This document shows, piece after piece, positions 19,616 through 26,866 of a stretch of 64,000 nt of DNA. The notes under the pieces were generated by a model. The model had not been told where the DNA came from, did no database searches, and worked only from the letters and a program-made list of their open reading frames with translations. The stretch comes from JAJUFS01 sp036381175 (lineage in GTDB: Bacteria > Pseudomonadota > Gammaproteobacteria > Natronospirales > JAJUFS01), in the NCBI GenBank assembly GCA_036381175.1, contig DASVDI010000027.1, positions 1 through 64,000 of the forward strand, written 5' to 3'. Made by a program: the position numbers and the translations under genes. Numbering within the stretch: position 1 is the stretch's first letter; each line of letters opens with the position of its first letter.

Positions 19616-21679
19616 ATGCGCGCGCAGAAAGATTTCGAGATTTTCGCAGCTCATCGGGCGCGCAAGAAGAAAGCCCTGCATCTGGTCGCAGTCGGATGCA
19701 CGCAGGAAATCCCGCTGCGTTGCGGTTTCCACGCCTTCGGCAATCGTACGCACACCGAGGACGTTCGCGATCTCCAGTATCTTGATCAGGAACCGGGCGT
19801 TGCGCTCGGACTCCTCGATGGCGCTGACAAATGACTGATCGATTTTCACGATATCCACGGGCAAATCGCGGATCACGCTCAGCGATGAAGTTCCTACGCC
19901 GAAATCGTCCACGGCAAGAACGTGGCCCGCGGCTTTCAACTTCATGATTTCAGTTCGAATCATCGGATGCTGCACCAGCGCCGTCTCGACAATTTCAAGC
20001 ACGATATCGCCGCGCGCGAGGCTGCAACGTTCCATGTGCTGATCGAGATCGCCGATGAGCGTTCCGGATAGCAAATGCCGCGCGGTGACGTTCACGCTGA
20101 TCATGAAATCCGCATTCACGAGACGATCCGCGCGCAGCCGTTGCAGGTCGCTGCAGGCATCTGCCAGCACCTTGCGAAAAACCGGTAGGCTCACTGTCGA
20201 TTCTTCCAGCGCCTGGATGAACTGCGCCGGCGCGAGCAATCCGCGTTGCGGGTGGCGCCAGCGGATCAGCGCCTCGGCGCCCGTGCAGTCTCCATGCCGG
20301 GAGAACATCGGCTGGTAATAATTGAGGAACCGGCCGTTATCGTGCGCAAGACGAACCTCCGAATCGAGCACAAGCCGCGACTGCGCCGCGTGGAGCATGG
20401 CGTCGTCAAACACCGCGAAGTGCGCGCGACCCATGGATTTCGCGTTGTACATGGCCGTATCGGCGTCCCGCAGCATGTCTTCCGGCGTTTGATACGCCGG
20501 ATTGTCAAACACGATCCCGATGCTCGACGACGCGAAAACACCGGGATCATCGAGAACCGGCGTGGAGGTCAGCTGGTCCTGGAGGCGGTTCGTGACGATG
20601 ACGGCTTCCTCGGTGCTGGTCACGTGATCCAGCAATACCGTGAACTCGTCGCCGCCGTGCCGTGCAAGCAGGTCGCCATCCCGCAACCCGGCACGCAGTT
20701 TTTTCACGATCTGCCGCAGGAATTCGTCACCCACGCTGTGGCCATGCGCGTCGTTCACCAGCTTGAAATTATCGAGATCGATGAACAGCACCGCGAAACT
20801 TCCCGTCCGCCGGCCCGGCATCGGCTCCATGCGTTCACGCAGTCTTTCAACGAAGCACTTGCGATTGGGAAGGCCGGTCAATGGATCGTGCAGGGCGTCG
20901 TGAGCGAGGCTTTGCTCGGATTCAAGCTGTTTGGTGAGATCACGAATGATGCCGATAGTGACGGCGCCTTGCGGCGTGCGCGCCTGGCGCTCGTGGATTT
21001 CGACAGGCAGCGTCCGGCGATCGCTCTGGCGAAGCAGGCTGGCACGGAACCGGACGCCGTTCCGCTGTTCGCGTTGCGCGCGACGTTCGATCTGCACGGC
21101 TGGCCATGATTGTTCCGCGATCAGTTCGCGCAAGGGGTAGCCGTGCAGCGCGTCGCGATCCATGCCAACCAGCGCGGCCAGGCCGTCGCTTACCCAGATC
21201 AGCTCATCGTTGCGCGCCATGTAAACGCCTTCCGCTGCCAGCTCGGCAATCAGGCGGTAATGGTTTTCGCGCTCCAGCAGATGCTGTTCGCGTACATGCC
21301 ACGCGGTCGTGTCGTGGAGGAAAAATTCGTAAACCGTTTCTTCCTCCAGTGTCTCGCGGCGCGCGCAGATCATGACGTGCACAGGCTCGCCGTGGCGGTC
21401 GCGAAACACGCTTTCCTGGTTGATCGGGCCGCTGCCGATTTGGAGCCGGCGCAACATCGAACCTGAATTCATGGGATGCAGGTACAACGCCTCCACGCGG
21501 GCCGAGCACAGCGCGACAAGCTGGGCGACGGAGTCATATCGCAACAGGCTTGCGAGCGCCGCGTTGGCCGCAACGAGATCGCCTGTTCGGGACAGGATGA
21601 AACCGGGAATGGGGAGGCCGGATAATCGCGTTGAGGCAAAGGATGGAACCGCGTCAGGAGCATTCATCATGGCTTGCAT
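19568..21679 (-). CDS. PAS-PAS-GGDEF-EAL cyclic-di-GMP enzyme
   Basis: A 703-residue cytoplasmic protein with two PAS-like sensory domains (about residues 15-125 and 135-250). The GGDEF domain has its signature at 342-346 and an inhibitory RxxD at 333-336. The EAL domain has EAL at 469-471, SVNVTARHL, EIVETAL, DDFGVGTSSL, VKIDQSF and EGVET. All catalytic signatures of both domains are present, so it could make and degrade c-di-GMP; which activity dominates is unknown. No transmembrane segment was seen. It overlaps the end of the convergent propeller sensor by 48 nt, and that sensor has only a degenerate GGDEF, so a functional link is plausible. The 239 nt upstream (21680-21918) hold no gene I can support. 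Confidence 0.94.
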   Translation of the reverse strand: MQAMMNAPDAVPSFASTRLSGLPIPGFILSRTGDLVAANAALASLLRYDSVAQLVALCSARVEALYLHPMNSGSMLRRLQIGSGPINQESVFRDRHGEPVHVMICARRETLEEETVYEFFLHDTTAWHVREQHLLERENHYRLIAELAAEGVYMARNDELIWVSDGLAALVGMDRDALHGYPLRELIAEQSWPAVQIERRAQREQRNGVRFRASLLRQSDRRTLPVEIHERQARTPQGAVTIGIIRDLTKQLESEQSLAHDALHDPLTGLPNRKCFVERLRERMEPMPGRRTGSFAVLFIDLDNFKLVNDAHGHSVGDEFLRQIVKKLRAGLRDGDLLARHGGDEFTVLLDHVTSTEEAVIVTNRLQDQLTSTPVLDDPGVFASSSIGIVFDNPAYQTPEDMLRDADTAMYNAKSMGRAHFAVFDDAMLHAAQSRLVLDSEVRLAHDNGRFLNYYQPMFSRHGDCTGAEALIRWRHPQRGLLAPAQFIQALEESTVSLPVFRKVLADACSDLQRLRADRLVNADFMISVNVTARHLLSGTLIGDLDQHMERCSLARGDIVLEIVETALVQHPMIRTEIMKLKAAGHVLAVDDFGVGTSSLSVIRDLPVDIVKIDQSFVSAIEESERNARFLIKILEIANVLGVRTIAEGVETATQRDFLRASDCDQMQGFLLARPMSCENLEIFLRAHSSRVNGTFRSGEAGI

Positions 21680-21918
21680 CGGCCTACGCCTTCTCTGTTC
21701 ATGCGGTGGGACTCGCTGGGTTCCGCAGCAGTCCTGTTTACTGATCTCCGTGGCAGGTATCTATCGGGGAAGACGAGATGCGCGCCGGTGATTTACCGGA
21801 AATTCATGCAGGACGTGGTGACAGGCAATCGAGGGCTGAGCCTGAGCGGTGCGAACGCGTGGGGAAAGGTTTCATTGCAGACGGCGGCATGACGCGAAAG
21901 ATGGCATTCGTATGACTG

Positions 21919-22275
21919 TCAGCGCCGCAGGAAATAGAATCCGTAGATCGCGAGATTGATCGCAAGCACCGCGCATCCCAGCACGATCACGACATTGCGC
22001 GTAAAACCTTCCGGGTAAATCAGCGGCAGCAGGTATTCCTCGACAAACCCGCCTTCGTAGCTGTCTTGCCCGGCTTTTTCCCGCAATCGCTTTTCCAGCG
22101 GCGTCAGCGGGCAGATCCAGCCAACCCACTCGATCAGGACACCGTAAAGCGCAACCGGAACGTGAACCGCCGCAAGCCACGGTTTCCAGAAAACCAGCAG
22201 CCCGCCGAATACCACGAACACGATGAACAGGAAGTGAATGACCAGAACGACGTTGGCGAGCAGGGAATAGGACAT
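21919..22275 (-). CDS. DUF2784 family membrane protein
   Basis: A 118-residue inner-membrane protein with three or four helices. The family pattern is visible: an N-terminal helix with LVIHFLFIVFVVFGGLLVF, then VHVPVALYGVLIEWVGWICPLTPLE split by a loop, and the EEYLLPLIYPEG segment before the last helix. The function of DUF2784 is unknown. The start ATG begins MSYSLLANVV. It is divergent from the small gene at 22473. Confidence 0.85.
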   Translation of the reverse strand: MSYSLLANVVLVIHFLFIVFVVFGGLLVFWKPWLAAVHVPVALYGVLIEWVGWICPLTPLEKRLREKAGQDSYEGGFVEEYLLPLIYPEGFTRNVVIVLGCAVLAINLAIYGFYFLRR

Positions 22276-22472
22276 GTGAACAACCTTGAGCCGAATTTGG
22301 GAACAGATTGTGCCAGTGGCGATATTCCTGGCAAGCCGACAACGACCGTCGTGCTGTCAATGATTCATTGCGGAATGACGGGACTTGACGGTCGCCGCGC
22401 CATCGCGAATCATGCGCGCGATTCCGGCGCTCGACCGGAAGATTTCTCCGTTCGTTGAATAACGGTAAGCAC

Positions 22473-22709
22473 ATGAACAACTCGAAATCGATTCGCGGTA
22501 TGCGTGCCTGGGCCGGTCCCGCGCTGCTCCTGCTTGCTCCCCTGCAATTCCTCGCGGGCGACGCCATCCTGGGCTGGCACCATGCCCGTCCGCTCAACGT
22601 GATCGGCGCACTCGGATTCCTCGTCGTCGTCACCAGCCTGCTCGTGTTGATCGCCGGTCTCGGCGAAACCGGAAACCTGCTCGGCCAGTATTTCAATCGC
22701 AAGGAATGA
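22473..22709 (+). CDS. small two-helix membrane protein
   Basis: A 78-residue protein with two hydrophobic helices (PALLLLAPLQFLAGDAILGW and VIGALGFLVVVTSLLVLIAG) separated by a short loop. The ATG at 22473 has GGTAAG 4 nt upstream; a TTG 18 nt earlier would extend it by six residues. I do not recognise a family. It is first in a run of short plus-strand genes (DUF4177, YidD-like, TM2) but is separated from the next by 176 nt. Confidence 0.65.
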   Translation: MNNSKSIRGMRAWAGPALLLLAPLQFLAGDAILGWHHARPLNVIGALGFLVVVTSLLVLIAGLGETGNLLGQYFNRKE

Positions 22710-22885
22710 CGCCGCTTTCCGGCGTACTCTCGCGAACCGGGATCGTGATCCGTTGTGGTCCAGTGTGATCCATTGGCGGCAACGCATTCGATAAGGGTGC
22801 CACACGTAAACCGGCAGCGGTTGGACACGCCAACGCCGCTGTTGAATACTCGACGTTCTCGCGATATTCAGCCACGGGGGGCGGC

Positions 22886-23095
22886 ATGTACAAGGAATAC
22901 AAGATTGTTGTGGTAACGGAAGGCGGCTGCGGAACCATTTTCCTCGGCTCGTCCGGGCTGCCTTTGCAGAAGCTTGAAATGGAACTCAATCAACAGGCGG
23001 CGGACGGCTGGAATGTCGTGTTCCAGGTCCTGGAGAAGAAGCGCTTCTGGCTGTTCTGGAGCCGCGAAGCGGTGATCGTGACCTTCGGGCGCTGA
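22886..23095 (+). CDS. DUF4177-like small protein
   Basis: A 69-residue protein with the DUF4177 layout: an N-terminal strand MYKEYKIVVVTEGG, a middle helix LQKLEMELNQQAADGWNVV (the LN..AADGW signature) and C-terminal strands. It looks soluble. Its role is unknown. GGGGGC precedes the ATG. The stop is 1 nt from the start of the YidD-like gene, so the two are translationally coupled. Confidence 0.8.
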   Translation: MYKEYKIVVVTEGGCGTIFLGSSGLPLQKLEMELNQQAADGWNVVFQVLEKKRFWLFWSREAVIVTFGR

Positions 23096-23096
23096 C

Positions 23097-23330
23097 ATGT
23101 TTCAGCGCCTGGTATTGCGCGCGATCGAGCGCTATCAACAGCGCGGCGGCGGTGCGGAAATCTTCCGGGTTGAATGCAACTTCCAGCCCAGCTGCTCCGA
23201 GTACACGCGCCAGGCGGTCATGCATTTCGGAACGATGCGCGGCCTGTGGCTGGGGTTCGGACGAATTCGCCGCTGCACGGACCGCAACGCGTGCGGGCAG
23301 GTTCACGATCCGTTCCTGCCGGAAGAATGA
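23097..23330 (+). CDS. YidD-like protein (second copy, away from yidC)
   Basis: A 77-residue protein with the YidD signature: CNFQPSCSEYTRQAVMHFG followed by a glycine-rich helix and GRIRRCTDRN. YidD is a small membrane-peripheral factor that aids YidC-dependent insertion (family knowledge). Here the N-terminal amphipathic part is MFQRLVLRAIERYQQRGGG and the C-terminus is short. A canonical yidD lies next to yidC at 57689, so this is a paralogue. It sits between a DUF4177 gene (1-nt gap) and a TM2 gene (1-nt gap), which suggests a dedicated operon. Confidence 0.85.
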   Translation: MFQRLVLRAIERYQQRGGGAEIFRVECNFQPSCSEYTRQAVMHFGTMRGLWLGFGRIRRCTDRNACGQVHDPFLPEE

Positions 23331-23331
23331 C

Positions 23332-23730
23332 GTGAAGAACCTTTTTCGTGATCTCACGGTCAGCACGATTGATGTGCATCGGGAAACCGAACGCCTGCGC
23401 GAACAGGTTCGCGCACTCGATGACGAACAACGCCGGCGCTTTTATGAACACGCCAGCGCCCAGCTGCGCGATCCCGACACCTACGCCGTGCTCAACTGGA
23501 TGTTCTTCGGCGTGCATCATTTCTATCTTGGCCGCTGGCTGCGCGGCGCGATCAACCTGCTGATTGTCACGCTTGCCGTATTGTTCATGATTGCTGGTCT
23601 TGCTTTAGTCGGCGTGTCGCTTGTCATCGCGTTGTCTGTCATCGAGTTGCTGCAGTTATTTCGCTCGCAGGTGATCGTCGCGGATTACAACAACATCGTG
23701 CAAGCCGAAGTCCTGCAGCGCCTCGTGTGA
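23332..23730 (+). CDS. TM2 domain-containing membrane protein
   Basis: A 132-residue protein. The N-terminal ~60 residues are charged and helical (TERLREQVRALDDEQRRRFYEHA). A TM2 domain follows with FFGVHHFYLGRWLRGAINLL and a second hydrophobic stretch. The start is GTG at 23332, one base after the YidD-like stop, with GGAAG about 7 nt upstream. An overlapping open frame extends to 23152 but that part is a shadow of the YidD-like gene. Its function is unknown. Confidence 0.82.
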   Translation: MKNLFRDLTVSTIDVHRETERLREQVRALDDEQRRRFYEHASAQLRDPDTYAVLNWMFFGVHHFYLGRWLRGAINLLIVTLAVLFMIAGLALVGVSLVIALSVIELLQLFRSQVIVADYNNIVQAEVLQRLV

Positions 23731-23736
23731 AGCGCT

Positions 23737-24006
23737 TTAGCGATGCCCGGTGAAGAACTCCCACAGCATCCGCAGGAAGCCGACCACGAGACCGAGCTGG
23801 CCGAGAAAGATACCCAGCATGAAAATCAAACCGAGCCCGAGGGGATTTCCGTCTTCAGGACCGAACACGGCATAGAGAAGAATCGGCGCGGCACTGATGG
23901 CAATGACCGCGATGCTGCTCGCGATGATCTTGAAGCTGAGACGAACATCGCCAGCGTAGAAGGCGCGCACTTTTTCGAGCGGCGTTTTTAAAGAATGTGG
24001 TGTCAT
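23737..24006 (-). CDS. small membrane protein of unknown function
   Basis: An 89-residue protein with two hydrophobic helices (IIASSIAVIAISAAPILLYAV and LGLIFMLGIFLGQLGLVV, each within a longer stretch). I do not recognise a family. It is convergent with the TM2 gene, 6 nt apart. Codon composition looks like its neighbours. The Shine-Dalgarno sequence is weak. Confidence 0.55.
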   Translation of the reverse strand: MTPHSLKTPLEKVRAFYAGDVRLSFKIIASSIAVIAISAAPILLYAVFGPEDGNPLGLGLIFMLGIFLGQLGLVVGFLRMLWEFFTGHR

Positions 24007-24069
24007 TTGAACCCGGCTAGTTCCTGAAGCAGCAAGGATGCAAATCGCTGGAAGTGACCGGAAGGTGAA

Positions 24070-24918
24070 TCATCCGAGCAGCATCCGGGTAGCGGCCGAA
24101 AGTGATTCGACGCGCGGCAAAAGTGCTTCAAGGTCAGCGCGTGTGACGACGAATGACTTTTTATAACGTGCACCGACGTAGGCCGCACGCAACAGCTCGA
24201 GCAGGCGACGATCCTCGTCGGTTTCCTTCGGGAAGATATTCTTGAACGCGGGATCGAACTGCGTGCACCAGGTTTCCAGTTCCACGAGATCGTGACCTTT
24301 CGGGCGATAGCCGGAGAGGACGAGACAGGCTGCGGTAAGAAAGTTCTCGGAAGCCTGATGAAGAAAGAACGCCGCCTTACGCAACTTGCTCTTTTGTATG
24401 GCTGCCTCAAAGAAACCGAGGAAGTCGTCGGCTTGTTCGGTCCAGAATTCGTGGTCTTCCTTCGCTTTCGTGCGCCGTTGCTCGTCAGTAAGATTTTTTG
24501 GTTTTGAAAGTCTTGAAGTTTCGGAATCGTGCAACAACACGCCGTCCTTCACCACATCCACGTAGAAGTATTCTACGTTCTCCAGTGCACGATTGAACTG
24601 GCGAATCGTGTGCGCGATCAGTGAAACGCGAATGTCAGAAACTTCCCTCAGCTTCTCGCGCAACTGGTTCGAGCGCTCGATGCGCCGCTGCTGTCGCGGG
24701 CTCTTCACGATCACGCAAATATCCACGTCCGAGTAGTACGGACCTTCATCATCGCGGCCGACCGGATCATCCACGTAATCGCCGCGCGCGTACGATCCGA
24801 ACAGGATCAGCATTTCGATCTGCTCGAAACCCTTGAGCACATCGGCAACGCGTGCGATATCGCATTGCTTTTCTTGCGAAAGGTGATCGAGTCCGGCTTT
24901 CATTACGTGTTTGTGCAT
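24070..24918 (-). CDS. single-chain nucleotidyltransferase-HEPN protein
   Basis: A 282-residue fusion. The N-terminal half is a minimal nucleotidyltransferase with GSYARGD (residues 41-47) and DVD (64-66); the GS-to-DxD gap is longer than the usual 10-11 residues because of an acidic insert (DDPVGRDDEGPYY). The C-terminal half is a HEPN domain with KLRKAAFFLHQASENFL (178-194) and AAYVGARYKKSF near 246-256. In separate MntA/HepT pairs the transferase AMPylates the HEPN toxin; the RxxxxH RNase motif is not clear here, so toxicity is uncertain. Neighbours are a hicAB pair (34 nt away) upstream on the same strand. A defence or stress role is inference. Confidence 0.82.
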   Translation of the reverse strand: MHKHVMKAGLDHLSQEKQCDIARVADVLKGFEQIEMLILFGSYARGDYVDDPVGRDDEGPYYSDVDICVIVKSPRQQRRIERSNQLREKLREVSDIRVSLIAHTIRQFNRALENVEYFYVDVVKDGVLLHDSETSRLSKPKNLTDEQRRTKAKEDHEFWTEQADDFLGFFEAAIQKSKLRKAAFFLHQASENFLTAACLVLSGYRPKGHDLVELETWCTQFDPAFKNIFPKETDEDRRLLELLRAAYVGARYKKSFVVTRADLEALLPRVESLSAATRMLLG

Positions 24919-24952
24919 CTGAAGCTCTCTTCCGTGAGACGTCGAGGTTCTG

Positions 24953-25432
24953 CTACTTGCGCGGCGGCTTTCCGAACTGGCTCAACGGAATCATGCGCAG
25001 CTCAACCGCCGCACCCATCGCCGCCGCCGCACGTTCCAGGTTCTTCAAGGTGAGATTGCCGCCGACTTTTTCCATGCGCTGGTAAGCCTGGTAGGTGACT
25101 TTCAGCCGTCGCGCGACTTCCGCCATGGAGAGGTCCTGCTGCCGGCGCGTGAGATAAAGAAGAAGCGGCGCGGCAACGTGCGCGCTTACCGGGATCAGCA
25201 CGTCGGTCTTGCGCGCCTTGCCGGGCCAGGCGATTTCGTCGCCTTCCTGGATCATCACGGACAGCATGCCGTCGAGCGCGTCCTGGGCGTTGAAAATCGC
25301 CTCGTCGCGCGTCTCGCCCCAGGTGAACACGCCCTCGACATCCCGGAACTCGACGGACCACGCGCCCTCATCCCGGTACAAGCGAGCAGGATAGGCAAGG
25401 TCGGTAATCGCTTTGGCTGGTGCCGTCATCAT
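24953..25432 (-). CDS. hicB: HicB-like antitoxin with C-terminal HTH
   Basis: A 159-residue antitoxin of a type II HicAB system. The N-terminal part (LAYPARLYRDEGAWSVEF, with GVFTWGETRDEAIFNAQDAL) is the degenerate RNase-H-like HicB fold. The C-terminal part is an XRE-like helix-turn-helix (LSMAEVARRLKVTYQAYQR) that would bind the operator. The ATG at 25432 overlaps the hicA stop in ATGA, giving coupled translation. The open frame continues upstream to 25846, but that part is a shadow of hicA and other sequence. Confidence 0.88.
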   Translation of the reverse strand: MMTAPAKAITDLAYPARLYRDEGAWSVEFRDVEGVFTWGETRDEAIFNAQDALDGMLSVMIQEGDEIAWPGKARKTDVLIPVSAHVAAPLLLYLTRRQQDLSMAEVARRLKVTYQAYQRMEKVGGNLTLKNLERAAAAMGAAVELRMIPLSQFGKPPRK

Positions 25433-25614
25433 TCTCCCTTCAACTTGACGCCGGCATGGCGTTCGATGCTCTTCAAGGTTCCCATCGGAATATCGCGCTT
25501 GCCGTGGATCGGCACGGTGACCTTGCGGTCGCCCGGCTTCCGATGCGAACCGCTGATTCCGACCAACTCGGAACCCGCTGCCCTGAGTCTTTTGATGACT
25601 TCCTTGCCGTCCAT
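25429..25614 (-). CDS. hicA: HicA-like mRNA interferase toxin
   Basis: A 61-residue double-stranded-RNA-binding-fold toxin. The family pattern MDGKEVIKRLRAAG, then GSHRKPGDRKVTVPIHGKRD and IPMGTLKSIERHAGVKLK is clear, with the catalytic His in GSHR. The ATG at 25614 gives the usual 60-residue size; the longer frame to 25689 adds unlike residues. It is upstream of hicB with a 4-nt overlap. The promoter would lie in 25615-25741, shared divergently with the frameshifted gene at 25742. Confidence 0.88.
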   Translation of the reverse strand: MDGKEVIKRLRAAGSELVGISGSHRKPGDRKVTVPIHGKRDIPMGTLKSIERHAGVKLKGE

Positions 25615-25741
25615 GGCGCCATGGTGCCCACAAGCTATTAATTGTGGCCTGAATATAGGCCGCGAAAGGTTCGTTGGCAATACGCGCACGCCTGATTTCT
25701 TCTGGAAGGCTGCTAGACTCTTTCAGGCAGGAGGAGACCGG

Positions 25742-26192
25742 ATGGCAATTGACCGAGACGCGTGGAATCGACTGGCAGAACTGCTGCGGCATTTCGTCGA
25801 AGCAGACAACAAATTTCGAGTTCGATGACGCTGCGTTCGATATCAAGACCGAAGATGCCGGAGTGCACGCGGTTCGGGAACTTGCCTGGCTGCTTTACGA
25901 CGATCTCCATAAGCACAAGCTGGACGGGAAATGGTCGATTGTCGGGAATGATCGGCGCGAGGTTTCACGCTGGATCCTGTTCCTGAAATCCGACCTCGAG
26001 TACGAATGGCCAGTCAGGCGATGGTGGAAGAAACTTTTGCGGCCAGTGTTGACGCTGCTGACGCTTGGACTGGGAACGCATCTCTGGGACAGGCATTACT
26101 GGCAGCAAGGAGACGGAGATGTCTGGCCGTTTCTACGGCGGTCCGATTTTGAAGCGAAAAACGATACCACCGTTTTTGATCAAAGCCCCTGA
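25742..26192 (+). pseudogene. frameshifted gene of unknown function
   Basis: An ATG at 25742 has a strong GGAGGAG Shine-Dalgarno sequence 7 nt upstream and reads MAIDRDAWNRLAELLRHFVEADN before stopping at 25826. A second frame continues as NFEFDDAAFDIKTEDAGVH and on to WPFLRRSDFEAKNDTTVFDQSP, ending at 26192. Removing one A from the AAA run at 25811-25813 joins both into about 149 residues. The natural gene is therefore either interrupted by a one-base insertion or affected by a sequencing error. The product has one short hydrophobic segment (VLTLLTLGLGTHLW). No family was recognised. It is divergent from hicA. Confidence 0.7.
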
Positions 26193-26212
26193 GTAACGAA
26201 CAGGGCAAGTGC

Positions 26213-26743
26213 TTACTCAACAGATCGTTTGAATTCCGCCTTGATGGCAGTCCGCGTCAACTTCCACGCAATCCAGCCAAACAAAATCGACAGCATCAGC
26301 GCGAAGACACCGGCCATCCAGAGGCCGACGTGGTGAATGACCTCGAACTGTTGCTGGAATTCACCAGCGGCCTGCGGCGGGACGAACATCTCCCGGAAGA
26401 AAAGTACTTGCCACGTAAAACTGGCGATGTTCCACAGGATGCCGAGGCACAGGATCCCGATGAACGTGAGACGCGCCCAGTTCCGGCGCCGCAATAAACC
26501 GATGGCGGCGAGCAGCATCAAGATCGCGACCATAAGCGCGGCGCCGGCGATGAGCTCGAAGTACTGGAAGATTTCAAAACCGGCACCGACCTGAACCGCG
26601 CCGGCAGCGATTTCGTCTTGCCAGCCGTCAGGGAAAAGGAGATGCAGCATCAGGTTCTGCAGGATTCCGGCCAGGACGCCGAAACCGGCAAACACGACGA
26701 AGACCCAACCGACGATATCCACGAACACGGATTTCTGTTGCAC
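26213..26743 (-). CDS. four-helix membrane protein of unknown function
   Basis: A 176-residue inner-membrane protein with four predicted helices (residues about 8-33, 58-84, 92-116 and 138-162). The start is GTG at 26743 with GGAGG 8 nt upstream. I do not recognise a family. A REP-like palindrome lies just upstream at 26765-26798. Confidence 0.7.
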   Translation of the reverse strand: MQQKSVFVDIVGWVFVVFAGFGVLAGILQNLMLHLLFPDGWQDEIAAGAVQVGAGFEIFQYFELIAGAALMVAILMLLAAIGLLRRRNWARLTFIGILCLGILWNIASFTWQVLFFREMFVPPQAAGEFQQQFEVIHHVGLWMAGVFALMLSILFGWIAWKLTRTAIKAEFKRSVE

Positions 26744-26764
26744 GCTCAGTCCTCCATCGGTTTC

Positions 26765-26798
26765 GTAAGGCGGACTAGCGAAGCGTAATCCGCCCTAC
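26765..26798. repeat. REP-like GTARGGCGGA / TCCGCCCTAC palindrome
   Basis: Imperfect 10-bp arms (26765-26774 and 26789-26798, one mismatch) around CTAGCGAAGCGTAA. The pattern GTAGGGCGGATTACGC...TCCGCC is recalled as a common dispersed repeat in proteobacterial intergenic DNA. It lies between prpD and the membrane gene at 26213. Confidence 0.6.
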
Positions 26799-26826
26799 TC
26801 TTGCTCCATCAGTAATACGGACAAGA

Positions 26827-26853
26827 AAAAGCCCGATACAGAATCGGGCTTTT
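26827..26853 (-). terminator. intrinsic terminator after prpD
   Basis: A perfect 11-bp stem (26827-26837 with 26843-26853), 5-nt loop, with AAAAGCCCGAT/ATCGGGCTTTT arms and a T-run on the minus strand. It is 13 nt beyond the prpD stop codon. Confidence 0.85.
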
Positions 26854-26866
26854 CACACGTTTACTG

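Noticed and set aside
21674..21892. 72-codon plus-strand frame in the gap before the GGDEF-EAL gene
   Set aside because: No Shine-Dalgarno sequence, no recognisable family, and it lies where the GGDEF-EAL promoter should be.
21872..22828. 318-codon minus-strand frame
   Set aside because: Spans DUF2784 and the small gene at 22473 in a different frame; no start site or domain.
25811..25826. Programmed frameshifting in the gene at 25742
   Set aside because: Only a short AAA run is present, with no canonical slippery heptamer or downstream stimulatory structure, so pseudogene or sequencing error is more likely.
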